Source: Mycobacterium sp. 1245111.1
Lineage (GTDB): Bacteria; Actinomycetota; Actinomycetes; Mycobacteriales; Mycobacteriaceae
Length of the DNA: 38,794 bases
Direction of reading: 5' to 3'
NCBI RefSeq assembly: GCF_001673405.1
Contig: NZ_LZLV01000111.1
Span: 1 to 38,794 of the forward strand
Of the stretch, positions 32,664 through 38,794 are shown piece by piece; the stretch's first letter is position 1, and each line of letters opens with the position of its first letter. The position numbers and the translations under genes are program-made. The notes beneath the pieces are model-generated. The model saw only the letters and a list, made by a program, of their open reading frames with translations. It made no database searches and was not told the DNA's origin.

Positions 32664-33509
32664 ATGCGGCACCGGACCGCGATGCTGCTGGCCGTCGTGC
32701 TGGTTCTCGCAGGATGCGCGGTCCTTCACCCGACGCCGCCGTCGGGCTTTGTCGACGGCTCCAGCATCCACACGATCAGCGTAAGCGGCCAGGATCGGGT
32801 CTATCGACTACACAAACCCGCTGGGTTGCCCGCCTCGGCAAGTCTCGTCGTGGTGCTACACGGCGGCTTCGGCAGCGCCGAGCAAGCCGAAAGGTCCTAC
32901 GGCTGGGACCAATTGGCCGATTCGGCGAAATTCGTCGCGGTGTATCCCGACGGTGTGAAGCGGGCGTGGAATGTCAACGGCGGCGGTTGTTGCGGTAAGC
33001 CCGCCCGAGAACACATCGACGACGTCGCCTTCATCGGTGCGGTCGTCGCCGACGTCGCCAAGAACATCGGCATCGACGCCTCGCGCGTGTATGCCACCGG
33101 CATGAGCAACGGCGGCATCATGTCGTACACGTTGGCGTGCAACACCACGCTGTTCGCCGCGATCGGCCCGGTCGCCGGTACGCAGCTAGATCCGTGCAAG
33201 TCACCACATCCCATCTCGGTGATGGCGGTTCACGGCACCGCAGACCCGAACGTCCCCTACGGTGGCGGCCCCGGGCATGGCGTCGCCCATATCAACGGCC
33301 CGGCGATTCCGGAGTTGAATGCGTTGTGGCGCAAGGTCGATCAATGTCAGCCGCCAACCGAGACGACCGACGGCCAGGTCACCACCTCGACCGCCGAGTG
33401 CGCGCTGGGGCGCGGCGTCGTACTGATTACGGTCACCGACGGCGGACACCACTGGCCCGACTTCGCCACCGCCAAGCTGTGGGAGTTTTTCGACGCCCAT
33501 CACCGCTGA
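32664..33509 (+). CDS. lpqP: lipoprotein esterase LpqP (PHB depolymerase/feruloyl esterase-like)
   Basis: The 281-residue protein begins with a lipoprotein signal peptide whose lipobox LAGC places the lipidated cysteine at residue 18, so it is anchored outside the inner membrane. The mature part is an alpha/beta hydrolase of the LpqC/poly(3-hydroxybutyrate) depolymerase group, with LVVVLHGGFGSAEQ (about 57-70), the nucleophile elbow GMSNGG (Ser148), the acid region VHGTADPNVPYGGG, and histidine in GGHHWPD. It has several cysteines that could form disulfides. The natural substrate is unknown. ATG 32664 lies one base after nfo, so both share a transcript. Matches Rv0671 in position and length. 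Confidence 0.9.
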   Translation: MRHRTAMLLAVVLVLAGCAVLHPTPPSGFVDGSSIHTISVSGQDRVYRLHKPAGLPASASLVVVLHGGFGSAEQAERSYGWDQLADSAKFVAVYPDGVKRAWNVNGGGCCGKPAREHIDDVAFIGAVVADVAKNIGIDASRVYATGMSNGGIMSYTLACNTTLFAAIGPVAGTQLDPCKSPHPISVMAVHGTADPNVPYGGGPGHGVAHINGPAIPELNALWRKVDQCQPPTETTDGQVTTSTAECALGRGVVLITVTDGGHHWPDFATAKLWEFFDAHHR

Positions 33510-33521
33510 GCATTACACCTC

Positions 33522-33556
33522 TTGTGCGGTTGTCGAAAAAATGTAATATGGTCGAC
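33522..33556 (+). promoter_or_regulatory. leaderless fadE8 promoter with overlapping inverted repeat
   Basis: TAATAT (33544-33549) lies seven bases before ATG 33557, and TTGTGC (33522-33527) is 16 bases further up. There is no Shine-Dalgarno site. ATTACA (33512-33517) and TGTAAT (33542-33547) form a widely spaced inverted repeat whose right arm overlaps the -10 box, so a dimeric regulator could act here. This short region is unusually AT-rich. Confidence 0.6.
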
Positions 33557-35185
33557 ATGCCAGACACCCATGTCGTCAGTAACCAGGTACCGCCGTTGGA
33601 GGAGCACAACCCGGCCTCGTCGCCGGTGCTCATCGAGGCGCTGATCCGGGAAGGCGGGCAGTGGGGCCTGGACGAGGTGACCGCGGTCGGCGCGATCTCG
33701 GGCTCCCGCCAGGCTCAACGCTGGGGTGAGCTGGCCCAGCGCAACCGGCCGATCCTGCGCACCCACGACCGCTACGGCAACCGGATCGACGAGGTCGAGT
33801 TCGACCCCGCGTATCACGAGCTGATGCAGGTGGCGATCGAGCACGGTCTGCATGCGGCGCCCTGGGCCGACGACCGGCCCGGCTCCCATGTGGTGCGGGC
33901 GGCCAAAACCAGCGTCTGGACCGCCGAGCCGGGCCACATGTGCCCGATTTCGATGACCTACGCGGTTGTCCCCGCGCTGCGCTTCAACCCCGAACTTGCC
34001 GCTGTCTACGAGCCGCTGCTGACCAGCCGTGAGTACGATCCCGAATTGAGGCTTGCGACAACCAAAGTCGGCATCACCGCCGGCATGTCGATGACCGAGA
34101 AGCAGGGCGGCTCCGACGTCCGCGCCGGTAACACCGAGGCCGTCCGCAACGGCGACGGAAGCTACCGGCTGACCGGTCACAAGTGGTTCACCTCCGCTCC
34201 GATGTGCGACATCTTCCTGGTGCTCGCCCAGGCACCGGGTGGCCTGTCGTGCTTCTTCCTGCCGCGCGTGTTGCCCGACGGCAGCCTGAACCGGATGCGC
34301 TTGCAGCGTCTGAAGGACAAGCTCGGCAACAACGCCAACGCGTCCAGCGAGGTCGAGTACGACGGCGCGACCGCTTGGCTGGTCGGCGAGGAGGGCCGCG
34401 GCGTGCCGACCATCATCGAGATGGTCAACCTCACCCGGCTGGACTGCACCCTGGGCAGCGCCACCAGCATGCGCACCGGACTGACCCAAGCTGTGCACCA
34501 TGCCCAGCACCGCAAGGCATTTGGTGAGTATCTGATCGACCAGCCGCTGATGCGCAACGTGTTGGCCGACTTGGCAGTCGAGGCCGAGGCCGCCACCATG
34601 GTCGCCATGCGGATGGCCGGCGCCACCGACAACGCGGTGCGTGGCGACCAGACCGAGGGCCTGCTTCGTCGGATCGGGTTGGCCGCCAGCAAGTACTGGG
34701 TGTGCAAGCGCGCGACCCCGCATGCCGCCGAAGCGATGGAGTGCCTGGGCGGCAACGGCTACGTAGAAGAATCCGGCATGCCGCGGCTGTACCGCGAGGC
34801 TCCGCTGATGGGTATCTGGGAAGGCTCCGGCAACGTCAGCGCCCTGGACACGTTGCGCGCCATGGCAACTCGCCCCGAATGCATCGAGGTGCTGTTCGCC
34901 GAGCTGGCCAAGAGTGCGGGCCAGGACGCCCGGCTGGATCGCCACGTCGAGCAGCTGCGCCCGCAGCTCGGAGAACTGGAGACCATTCAGTACCGGGCCC
35001 GCAAGGTCGCCGAGGACATCTGCCTGGCGCTGCAGGGTTCGCTGCTGGTGCGCCACGGGCACCCGGCCGTCGCCGAGGCGTTCCTGGCCACTCGGCTGGA
35101 AGGCCAGTGGGGCGGGGCATTTGGGACCATGCCCGCCGGGTTGGATCTCGCGCCGATCATCGAACGTGCTCTAGTAAAGGGATGA
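33557..35185 (+). CDS. fadE8: acyl-CoA dehydrogenase FadE8 (AidB-like)
   Basis: The 542-residue flavoprotein matches M. tuberculosis FadE8 (Rv0672) in length and in most of its sequence as I recall. It belongs to the AidB-like branch of acyl-CoA dehydrogenases. Visible segments are TAGMSMTEKQGGSDVRAGNTEA (about residues 178-199), LTGHKWFTSAPMCD, LDCTLGSATSMRTGL, RKAFGEYLIDQPLMRNVLADL and CLGGNGYVEESGMPRLYREAPLMGIWEGSGN. Role could be acyl-CoA oxidation or an alkylation response as in AidB. ATG 33557 (MPDTHVV) is chosen by homology and by the leaderless promoter. An in-frame ATG at 33548 would overlap the -10 box. The stop overlaps a tiny ORF by ATGA. Confidence 0.95.
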   Translation: MPDTHVVSNQVPPLEEHNPASSPVLIEALIREGGQWGLDEVTAVGAISGSRQAQRWGELAQRNRPILRTHDRYGNRIDEVEFDPAYHELMQVAIEHGLHAAPWADDRPGSHVVRAAKTSVWTAEPGHMCPISMTYAVVPALRFNPELAAVYEPLLTSREYDPELRLATTKVGITAGMSMTEKQGGSDVRAGNTEAVRNGDGSYRLTGHKWFTSAPMCDIFLVLAQAPGGLSCFFLPRVLPDGSLNRMRLQRLKDKLGNNANASSEVEYDGATAWLVGEEGRGVPTIIEMVNLTRLDCTLGSATSMRTGLTQAVHHAQHRKAFGEYLIDQPLMRNVLADLAVEAEAATMVAMRMAGATDNAVRGDQTEGLLRRIGLAASKYWVCKRATPHAAEAMECLGGNGYVEESGMPRLYREAPLMGIWEGSGNVSALDTLRAMATRPECIEVLFAELAKSAGQDARLDRHVEQLRPQLGELETIQYRARKVAEDICLALQGSLLVRHGHPAVAEAFLATRLEGQWGGAFGTMPAGLDLAPIIERALVKG

Positions 35186-35250
35186 CACGCGCCAGCGATC
35201 CGACCGCACGCCGCATGAGCGGCGCCGATGTTGAGGAGTGGCGCCGATGA
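35182..35250 (+). CDS. possible 22-residue ORF linking fadE8 and echA4
   Basis: An ATG at 35182 overlaps the fadE8 stop (ATGA), and its own TGA at 35248-35250 overlaps the echA4 ATG (again ATGA). It encodes 22 residues ending SGADVEEWRR, rich in Arg and acidic residues, with no recognised motif. Its last codons carry GAGGAG, the Shine-Dalgarno site of echA4. It may be a coupling device that hands ribosomes from one gene to the next, rather than a functional peptide. Chance cannot be excluded. Confidence 0.4.
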   Translation: MTRASDPTARRMSGADVEEWRR

Positions 35251-36185
35251 CACACGCGATCAGGCCGGTCGACTTCGACAACTTGAAAACGATGACCTAT
35301 GAGGTCACCGACCGGGTTGCCCGAATCACCTTCGACCGGCCCGACAAGGGCAACGCAATCATCGCCGACACCCCGCTGGAACTCTCGGCGCTGGTCGAAC
35401 GCGCCGACCTGGATCCAAGTGTCCACGTCATCCTGGTTTCGGGTCGCGGGGAGGGATTCTGCGCCGGCTTCGACCTGAGCGCCTACGCCGATCGCACCGG
35501 CTCGGCGGGCGGCACCGGCGCGTATCACGGCACCTCGCTGGACGGTAAAACCCAGGCGGTCAACCACTTACCGAACCAGCCGTGGGACCCGATGATCGAC
35601 TACCAGATGATGAGTCGCTTCGTGCGCGGCTTCTCCAGCCTGCTGTACGCGGACAAGCCCACGGTGGTCAAGATTCACGGCTACTGTGTGGCCGGCGGCA
35701 CGGACATCGCACTGCACGCCGACCAGGTAATCGCCGCATCGGACGCCAAGATCGGCTACCCGCCGACCCGCGTCTGGGGTGTGCCGGCGGCCGGCATGTG
35801 GGCGCACCGGCTCGGCGACCAACGGGCCAAACGCCTTCTGTTGACCGGGGATTGCATCACCGGCGCCCAGGCGGCCGAATGGGGTCTAGCAGTCGAGGCG
35901 CCGGACCCCAAGGACCTCGACGAGCGCACCGAACGACTGGTCGAGCGGATCGCGGCCGTGCCGGTCAACCAGCTGATCATGGTCAAGCTCGCGCTCAATT
36001 CCGCTCTGTTGCAACAGGGTGTGGCCACCAGCAGGATGGTGAGTACGGTGTTCGACGGCGTTGCCCGGCATACGCCTGAGGGTCACGCCTTCGTCGCCGA
36101 CGCCGTCGAGCACGGTTTCCGCGAGGCGGTCAAGCATCGCGACGAACCGTTCGGCGACTACGGCCGGCGAGCCTCGCAGGTGTGA
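35247..36185 (+). CDS. echA4: enoyl-CoA hydratase/isomerase-family protein EchA4
   Basis: The 312-residue crotonase matches M. tuberculosis EchA4 in length and sequence as I recall. The oxyanion-hole segments are GRGEGFCAGFDLSAY (about 65-79) and KIHGYCVAGGTDIAL (about 141-155). The two glutamates of classical enoyl-CoA hydratases appear replaced: GGTDIAL has Asp, and YPPTRVWGVPAAG lacks the second Glu. A reaction other than simple hydration is therefore likely. ATG 35247 (MTHAIRP) is preferred over GTG 35238, because GAGGAG (35233-35238) lies eight bases before it. It is part of the fadE8 operon and is followed by a PaaX-like regulator gene four bases after its stop. Confidence 0.93.
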   Translation: MTHAIRPVDFDNLKTMTYEVTDRVARITFDRPDKGNAIIADTPLELSALVERADLDPSVHVILVSGRGEGFCAGFDLSAYADRTGSAGGTGAYHGTSLDGKTQAVNHLPNQPWDPMIDYQMMSRFVRGFSSLLYADKPTVVKIHGYCVAGGTDIALHADQVIAASDAKIGYPPTRVWGVPAAGMWAHRLGDQRAKRLLLTGDCITGAQAAEWGLAVEAPDPKDLDERTERLVERIAAVPVNQLIMVKLALNSALLQQGVATSRMVSTVFDGVARHTPEGHAFVADAVEHGFREAVKHRDEPFGDYGRRASQV

Positions 36186-36189
36186 CCTG

Positions 36190-36924
36190 ATGTCAAAATC
36201 GTTGGCCCGCATGACCGCCCGATCGGTGGTGCTGAGCGTAATGCTTGGCGCGCACCCGGCGTGGGCCAGCGCCGCCGAGTTGATCCGGCTCACAGCAGAC
36301 TTCGACATCAAAGAGGCCACCCTGCGAGTCGCGCTGACCCGAATGGTCAGCGCGGGCGACTTGGTCCGCTCGGCCGACGGCTATCGACTGTCGGACCGCC
36401 TGCTGGCCCGCCAGCGCCGCCAGGACGACGCGATGCGGCCCCAGCTGCGGCCCTGGCGCGGAAGCTGGACCACGCTGATCGTCACCAGCGTCGGGACCGA
36501 CGCGCGTACCCGCGCCGCGCTGCGAACTACGCTGCAGCAGAAGCGGTTCGGTGAATTGCGCGAGGGTGTGTGGATGCGCCCGGACAATCTCGAGCTCGAG
36601 TTGGACGCCGAGGTCCGCGATCGGGTGCGGATCGTGCAGAGCCGCGACGACAACCCCGCGGAGCTGGCCGGCCAGTTGTGGGATCTGCCGTCGTGGGCCC
36701 GCACCGGTCACCGGCTCCTCGACGACATGGCCCGGGCCGCCGACGTGCCGGAGCGGTTCGTGACGGCCGCCGCGGTGGTGCGCCACATCCTGACCGACCC
36801 GGTGCTGCCCGAGGAATTGCTGCCCGAAGACTGGCCGGGCATGCGACTAAGGGCCGCCTACAACGACTTCGCCGCGGAACTGCTGTCCCGGCGCGACGAC
36901 ACCCGACTAGTGGAGGCGACGTGA
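36190..36924 (+). CDS. PaaX-family transcriptional regulator (Rv0674-like)
   Basis: The 244-residue protein fits the PaaX family of phenylacetyl-CoA-responsive repressors. The N-terminal winged helix spans about residues 9-70 (TARSVVLSVMLGAHPAW, then IKEATLRVALTRMVSAGDLVRSADGYRLS). The central PaaX domain starts near PWRGSWTTLIV (about 93-103), and the C-terminal domain includes RFVTAAAVVRHILTDPVLPEELLPEDWPG. No paa genes are in the window. Placement between two crotonases suggests it controls this fadE8-echA operon in response to an acyl-CoA. ATG 36190 is four bases after echA4, and its stop overlaps the echA5 start as GTGA. Confidence 0.88.
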   Translation: MSKSLARMTARSVVLSVMLGAHPAWASAAELIRLTADFDIKEATLRVALTRMVSAGDLVRSADGYRLSDRLLARQRRQDDAMRPQLRPWRGSWTTLIVTSVGTDARTRAALRTTLQQKRFGELREGVWMRPDNLELELDAEVRDRVRIVQSRDDNPAELAGQLWDLPSWARTGHRLLDDMARAADVPERFVTAAAVVRHILTDPVLPEELLPEDWPGMRLRAAYNDFAAELLSRRDDTRLVEAT

Positions 36925-37685
36925 GCGACCCGGTACGCGTAGAACGCAATGGTGCGGTGACGACGGTCATTCTCAACCGGCCCGAGGCGCGCAACGCCGT
37001 CAACGGCCCCACCGCGGCCGCGTTGTTCGAGGCGTTCGACGAGTTCGACCGCGACGACTCGGCATCGGTTGCGGTGCTCTGGGGTGATCACGGAACCTTC
37101 TGCGCCGGAGCGGATTTGAAGGCTTTCGGCACACCGGACGCCAATGCCGTGCATCGGAGCGGCCCCGGGCCGATGGGGCCGAGCCGAATGGTGTTGTCGA
37201 AACCCGTTATTGCCGCGGTCAGCGGCTACGCGGTTGCCGGCGGCCTCGAACTGGCGCTGTGGTGCGACATGCGGGTCGCCGAAGAGGACGCCGTGTTCGG
37301 AGTATTTTGCCGCCGGTGGGGGGTGCCGCTGATCGACGGCGGCACCGTGCGGTTGCCGCGGCTGATCGGACACAGCCGGGCGATGGACATGATTCTCACT
37401 GGCCGCGGCGTGGCAGCCGACGAAGCGCTGGCAATCGGATTGGCCAATCGTGTTGTGCCCAAAGGACAGGCGCGCAAGGCCGCCGAAGAGCTGGCCGCCG
37501 AGTTGGCCGCATTACCGCAGGAGTGCCTGCGGTCGGACCGGCTGTCGGCCCTACACCAGTGGGGGCTGCCGGAAGCGGAGGCGCTGGACAACGAATTCGC
37601 CAGCATCTCGCGGGTGGTCGCCGAAGCCACCGAAGGCGCAGGGCGGTTCGCCGCGGGGGCCGGCCGGCACGGCGCCAAGGCTTAG
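36921..37685 (+). CDS. echA5: enoyl-CoA hydratase/isomerase-family protein EchA5
   Basis: The 254-residue crotonase has the oxyanion-hole segments DHGTFCAGADLKAFG (about 55-69) and [17 protein letters not shown] (about 98-114). The first catalytic Glu is kept in GGLELAL. At the second position the sequence reads FCRRWGVPLIDGG, so the second Glu is missing, as in many mycobacterial EchA proteins whose reactions are unassigned. GTG 36921 overlaps the regulator stop (GTGA) and has TGGAGG (36911-36916) upstream. It is last in the operon. Its TAG stop overlaps the convergent monooxygenase stop by four bases; no terminator hairpin lies between. Confidence 0.92.
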   Translation: MSDPVRVERNGAVTTVILNRPEARNAVNGPTAAALFEAFDEFDRDDSASVAVLWGDHGTFCAGADLKAFGTPDANAVHRSGPGPMGPSRMVLSKPVIAAVSGYAVAGGLELALWCDMRVAEEDAVFGVFCRRWGVPLIDGGTVRLPRLIGHSRAMDMILTGRGVAADEALAIGLANRVVPKGQARKAAEELAAELAALPQECLRSDRLSALHQWGLPEAEALDNEFASISRVVAEATEGAGRFAAGAGRHGAKA

Positions 37686-38610
37686 TAGTTCGGCAAGCTG
37701 AAGGACCGGGCCACCGCCAGCGACTGCTTGGCAACGAACTTACTGACCGCTGGAATGCGCAGCGTCTGGAGCACGAGGTTGCGCAGCGTGGCACGCCAGC
37801 CCGACGAGTAGCGATCGGTTTTCAGCGCGTCGAGCGCCACCTTCTGGCATCGCGAGACGTACGGCGCCATCAGCCGCTGATACCGGTCGAATACCGAGGC
37901 ATAATCGCCTGCCGCCGATCGCAATTCGTGCGCCAGCACGTACGCGCCGACCATTGCGAGAGTGGTGCCCATGCCCGACCGAGGCGATGCGCACCAGGCG
38001 GCATCGCCGGTCAGGCACACGCGTCCGCGCGCATATGAGTCCAGATGGACCTGCGCGATCGAATCGAAGTACACCACCGGAGCCTCGGCGAGGCCGTCGA
38101 GAATGTGCGGGACTTCCCAGCCCATCCCCGCAAAGCGCTGCGCGAACAGTCGCTTGTTCGCCTCGGTGTCCCGATAGTCGAAGTGCACCTGGGGATCGTT
38201 GAGGAACAGGCTGGCTCGCGCCGGCTGATCGGCATCGATCGCCTGCAGCGCTACAGTACGACCCGAGTCGATGTACGCCATGCCGCAATGGTCCATCCGC
38301 AAACGGTTGTCGATGTCGAAGAACCCGAAACATTGACCCAACTGGGTGACGTACTGGTCCTCCGGGCCGAACACCAGCCGGCGCATACCGGAGTGCAGGC
38401 CGTCTGCCCCGATGACGAGGTCGTAGTTGCCGGTGGAGCCGTCGCTGAAGGTTGCCTCGACCCGCTGGCCGTCGTCGTCGATCGCCGTAATGCGAACGCC
38501 GAAGCGGTAACTGACGTCGTCGCGGACGGCCTCGTGCAAGATGCGGACGAACGTGCCCCAATGGATCTCGATTTCGCCGCTGACCACTTCGGCGGGCAGA
38601 CGGGCGACTT
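37682..38610 (-). CDS. FAD-dependent monooxygenase, C-terminal part, disrupted at the window end
   Basis: Read on the minus strand, about 309 residues of a PHBH-type flavin monooxygenase are intact. They run from ARLPAEVVSGEIEIHW through GADGLHSGMRR and the FAD motif CLTGDAAWCASPRSGMG to FSLPNY. Such enzymes hydroxylate small aromatic or polyketide substrates with NAD(P)H. Upstream of about codon GTC at 38608, the minus-strand frame stays open to 38794 but loses similarity. The expected preceding residues (FRGPALTVLEKMGLLEKV onward) are instead found in sense on the plus strand at 38609-38794. The 5' part of the gene is therefore inverted in this sequence, and the true N-terminus is outside the window. 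A monooxygenase call is firm; its substrate is unknown. Confidence 0.85.
38534..38610 (+). repeat. 77-bp perfect inverted repeat, left arm
   Basis: Bases 38534-38610 are the exact reverse complement of 38718-38794, the last 77 bases of the window. The match breaks at 38611/38717. The outer side cannot be extended because the sequence ends. The arm codes, on the minus strand, for the monooxygenase segment VARLPAEVVSGEIEIHW and beyond. This is most likely a fold-back artefact (see findings). Confidence 0.95.
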
Positions 38611-38717
38611 TCGCGGCCCCGCGTTGACGGTGCTCGAAAAGATGGGCCTGCTGGAGAAGGTGCGAGCCGGTGCCACCAGCATGGGCGAGCTCGCACTGGT
38701 CGACGGGCGGGGCAAGG
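38611..38717 (+). pseudogene. inverted fragment of the monooxygenase gene (spacer of the repeat)
   Basis: The 107-base spacer between the repeat arms is open on the plus strand. Together with flanking bases it encodes the monooxygenase stretch RGPALTVLEKMGLLEKVRAG and GELALVDGRGKE. It leads straight into VARLPAEVV in the right arm. This is the sequence expected just before the minus-strand part of the same gene, so it is the missing upstream coding sequence in the wrong orientation. It is not a separate gene. Confidence 0.85.
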
Positions 38718-38794
38718 AAGTCGCCCGTCTGCCCGCCGAAGTGGTCAGCGGCGAAATCGAGATCCATTGGGGCACGTTCGTCCGCATCTTGCAC
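38718..38794 (-). repeat. 77-bp perfect inverted repeat, right arm at the window end
   Basis: This arm is identical to the reverse complement of 38534-38610 over all 77 bases and ends exactly at the last base of the window. In plus-strand sense it continues the reading frame of the inverted fragment (EVARLPAEVV to TFVRILH). Confidence 0.95.

Noticed and set aside
38611..38794. A plus-strand gene fragment at the window end as an independent gene
   Set aside because: Its product is the missing upstream segment of the minus-strand monooxygenase and merges with the right arm of the inverted repeat, so it is the same gene in the wrong orientation.

Overview
This window is a mycobacterial chromosome segment with high GC and mostly strong Shine-Dalgarno sites. 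The gene order tracks the Mycobacterium tuberculosis region from hadB (Rv0636) to echA5 (Rv0675): hadB-hadC-tRNA-Trp-secE-nusG-rplK-rplA, mycolate methyltransferases, lipG, an ABC1 kinase, alpha-mannosidase, ROK kinase, rplJ-rplL, a TetR regulator with a carotenoid oxygenase, mkl (mceG), rpoB-rpoC, endonuclease IV, lpqP, fadE8, echA4, a PaaX-like regulator and echA5. It differs from M. tuberculosis as I recall it. Only two mmaA genes are present. mkl lies directly next to rpoB, and endonuclease IV directly follows rpoC. Several genes are extra: a fatty acyl-AMP ligase, an ECF42-type sigma factor with a tandem YCII partner, a second LipG-like hydrolase and a DinB/DUF664 protein. A non-tuberculous Mycobacterium is the most likely source; I cannot name the species.

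Layout. Positions 1-3529 (+) hold fatty-acid elongation dehydratase genes, then translation and transcription genes. Positions 3596-5464 (+) hold the acyl-AMP ligase. Positions 5461-13276 (-) hold eight genes: DinB-like, hydrolase, ABC1, lipG, mmaA2-like, mmaA4, YCII and ECF sigma in transcription order. Positions 13348-19013 (+) hold an alpha-mannosidase/unknown/ROK kinase operon. Positions 19014-20450 hold a long rplJL leader with an L10-type attenuator, the genes and a terminator. Positions 20457-22730 hold a divergent TetR/carotenoid oxygenase pair with an operator over the promoter. Positions 22819-31826 (+) hold mceG, rpoB and rpoC and end in a very strong terminator. Positions 31904-37685 (+) hold nfo, lpqP, fadE8, a possible 22-codon ORF, echA4, a paaX-like gene and echA5. 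Positions 37682-38610 (-) hold the 3' part of a flavin monooxygenase gene.

The window couples three themes. The first is the core gene-expression machinery. The second is mycolic-acid and acyl-lipid metabolism (hadBC, acyl-AMP ligase, mmaA2/mmaA4, mceG, fadE8, echA4, echA5). The third is glycan turnover (GH38 and ROK). The most noteworthy signals are regulatory. A two-helix RNA motif recurs before secE, rplK and rplA and is a candidate L1-type leader. Four genes appear to be leaderless, with a -10 box 6-7 nt before the start codon. A TetR operator overlaps a near-consensus promoter. A tiny ATGA-linked ORF bridges fadE8 and echA4. I did not find a clearly novel defence or mobile system.

The right end (38534-38794) is a 77-bp perfect inverted repeat around unique sequence. 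It scrambles the monooxygenase gene and most likely reflects an assembly or chimera artefact at a contig end.
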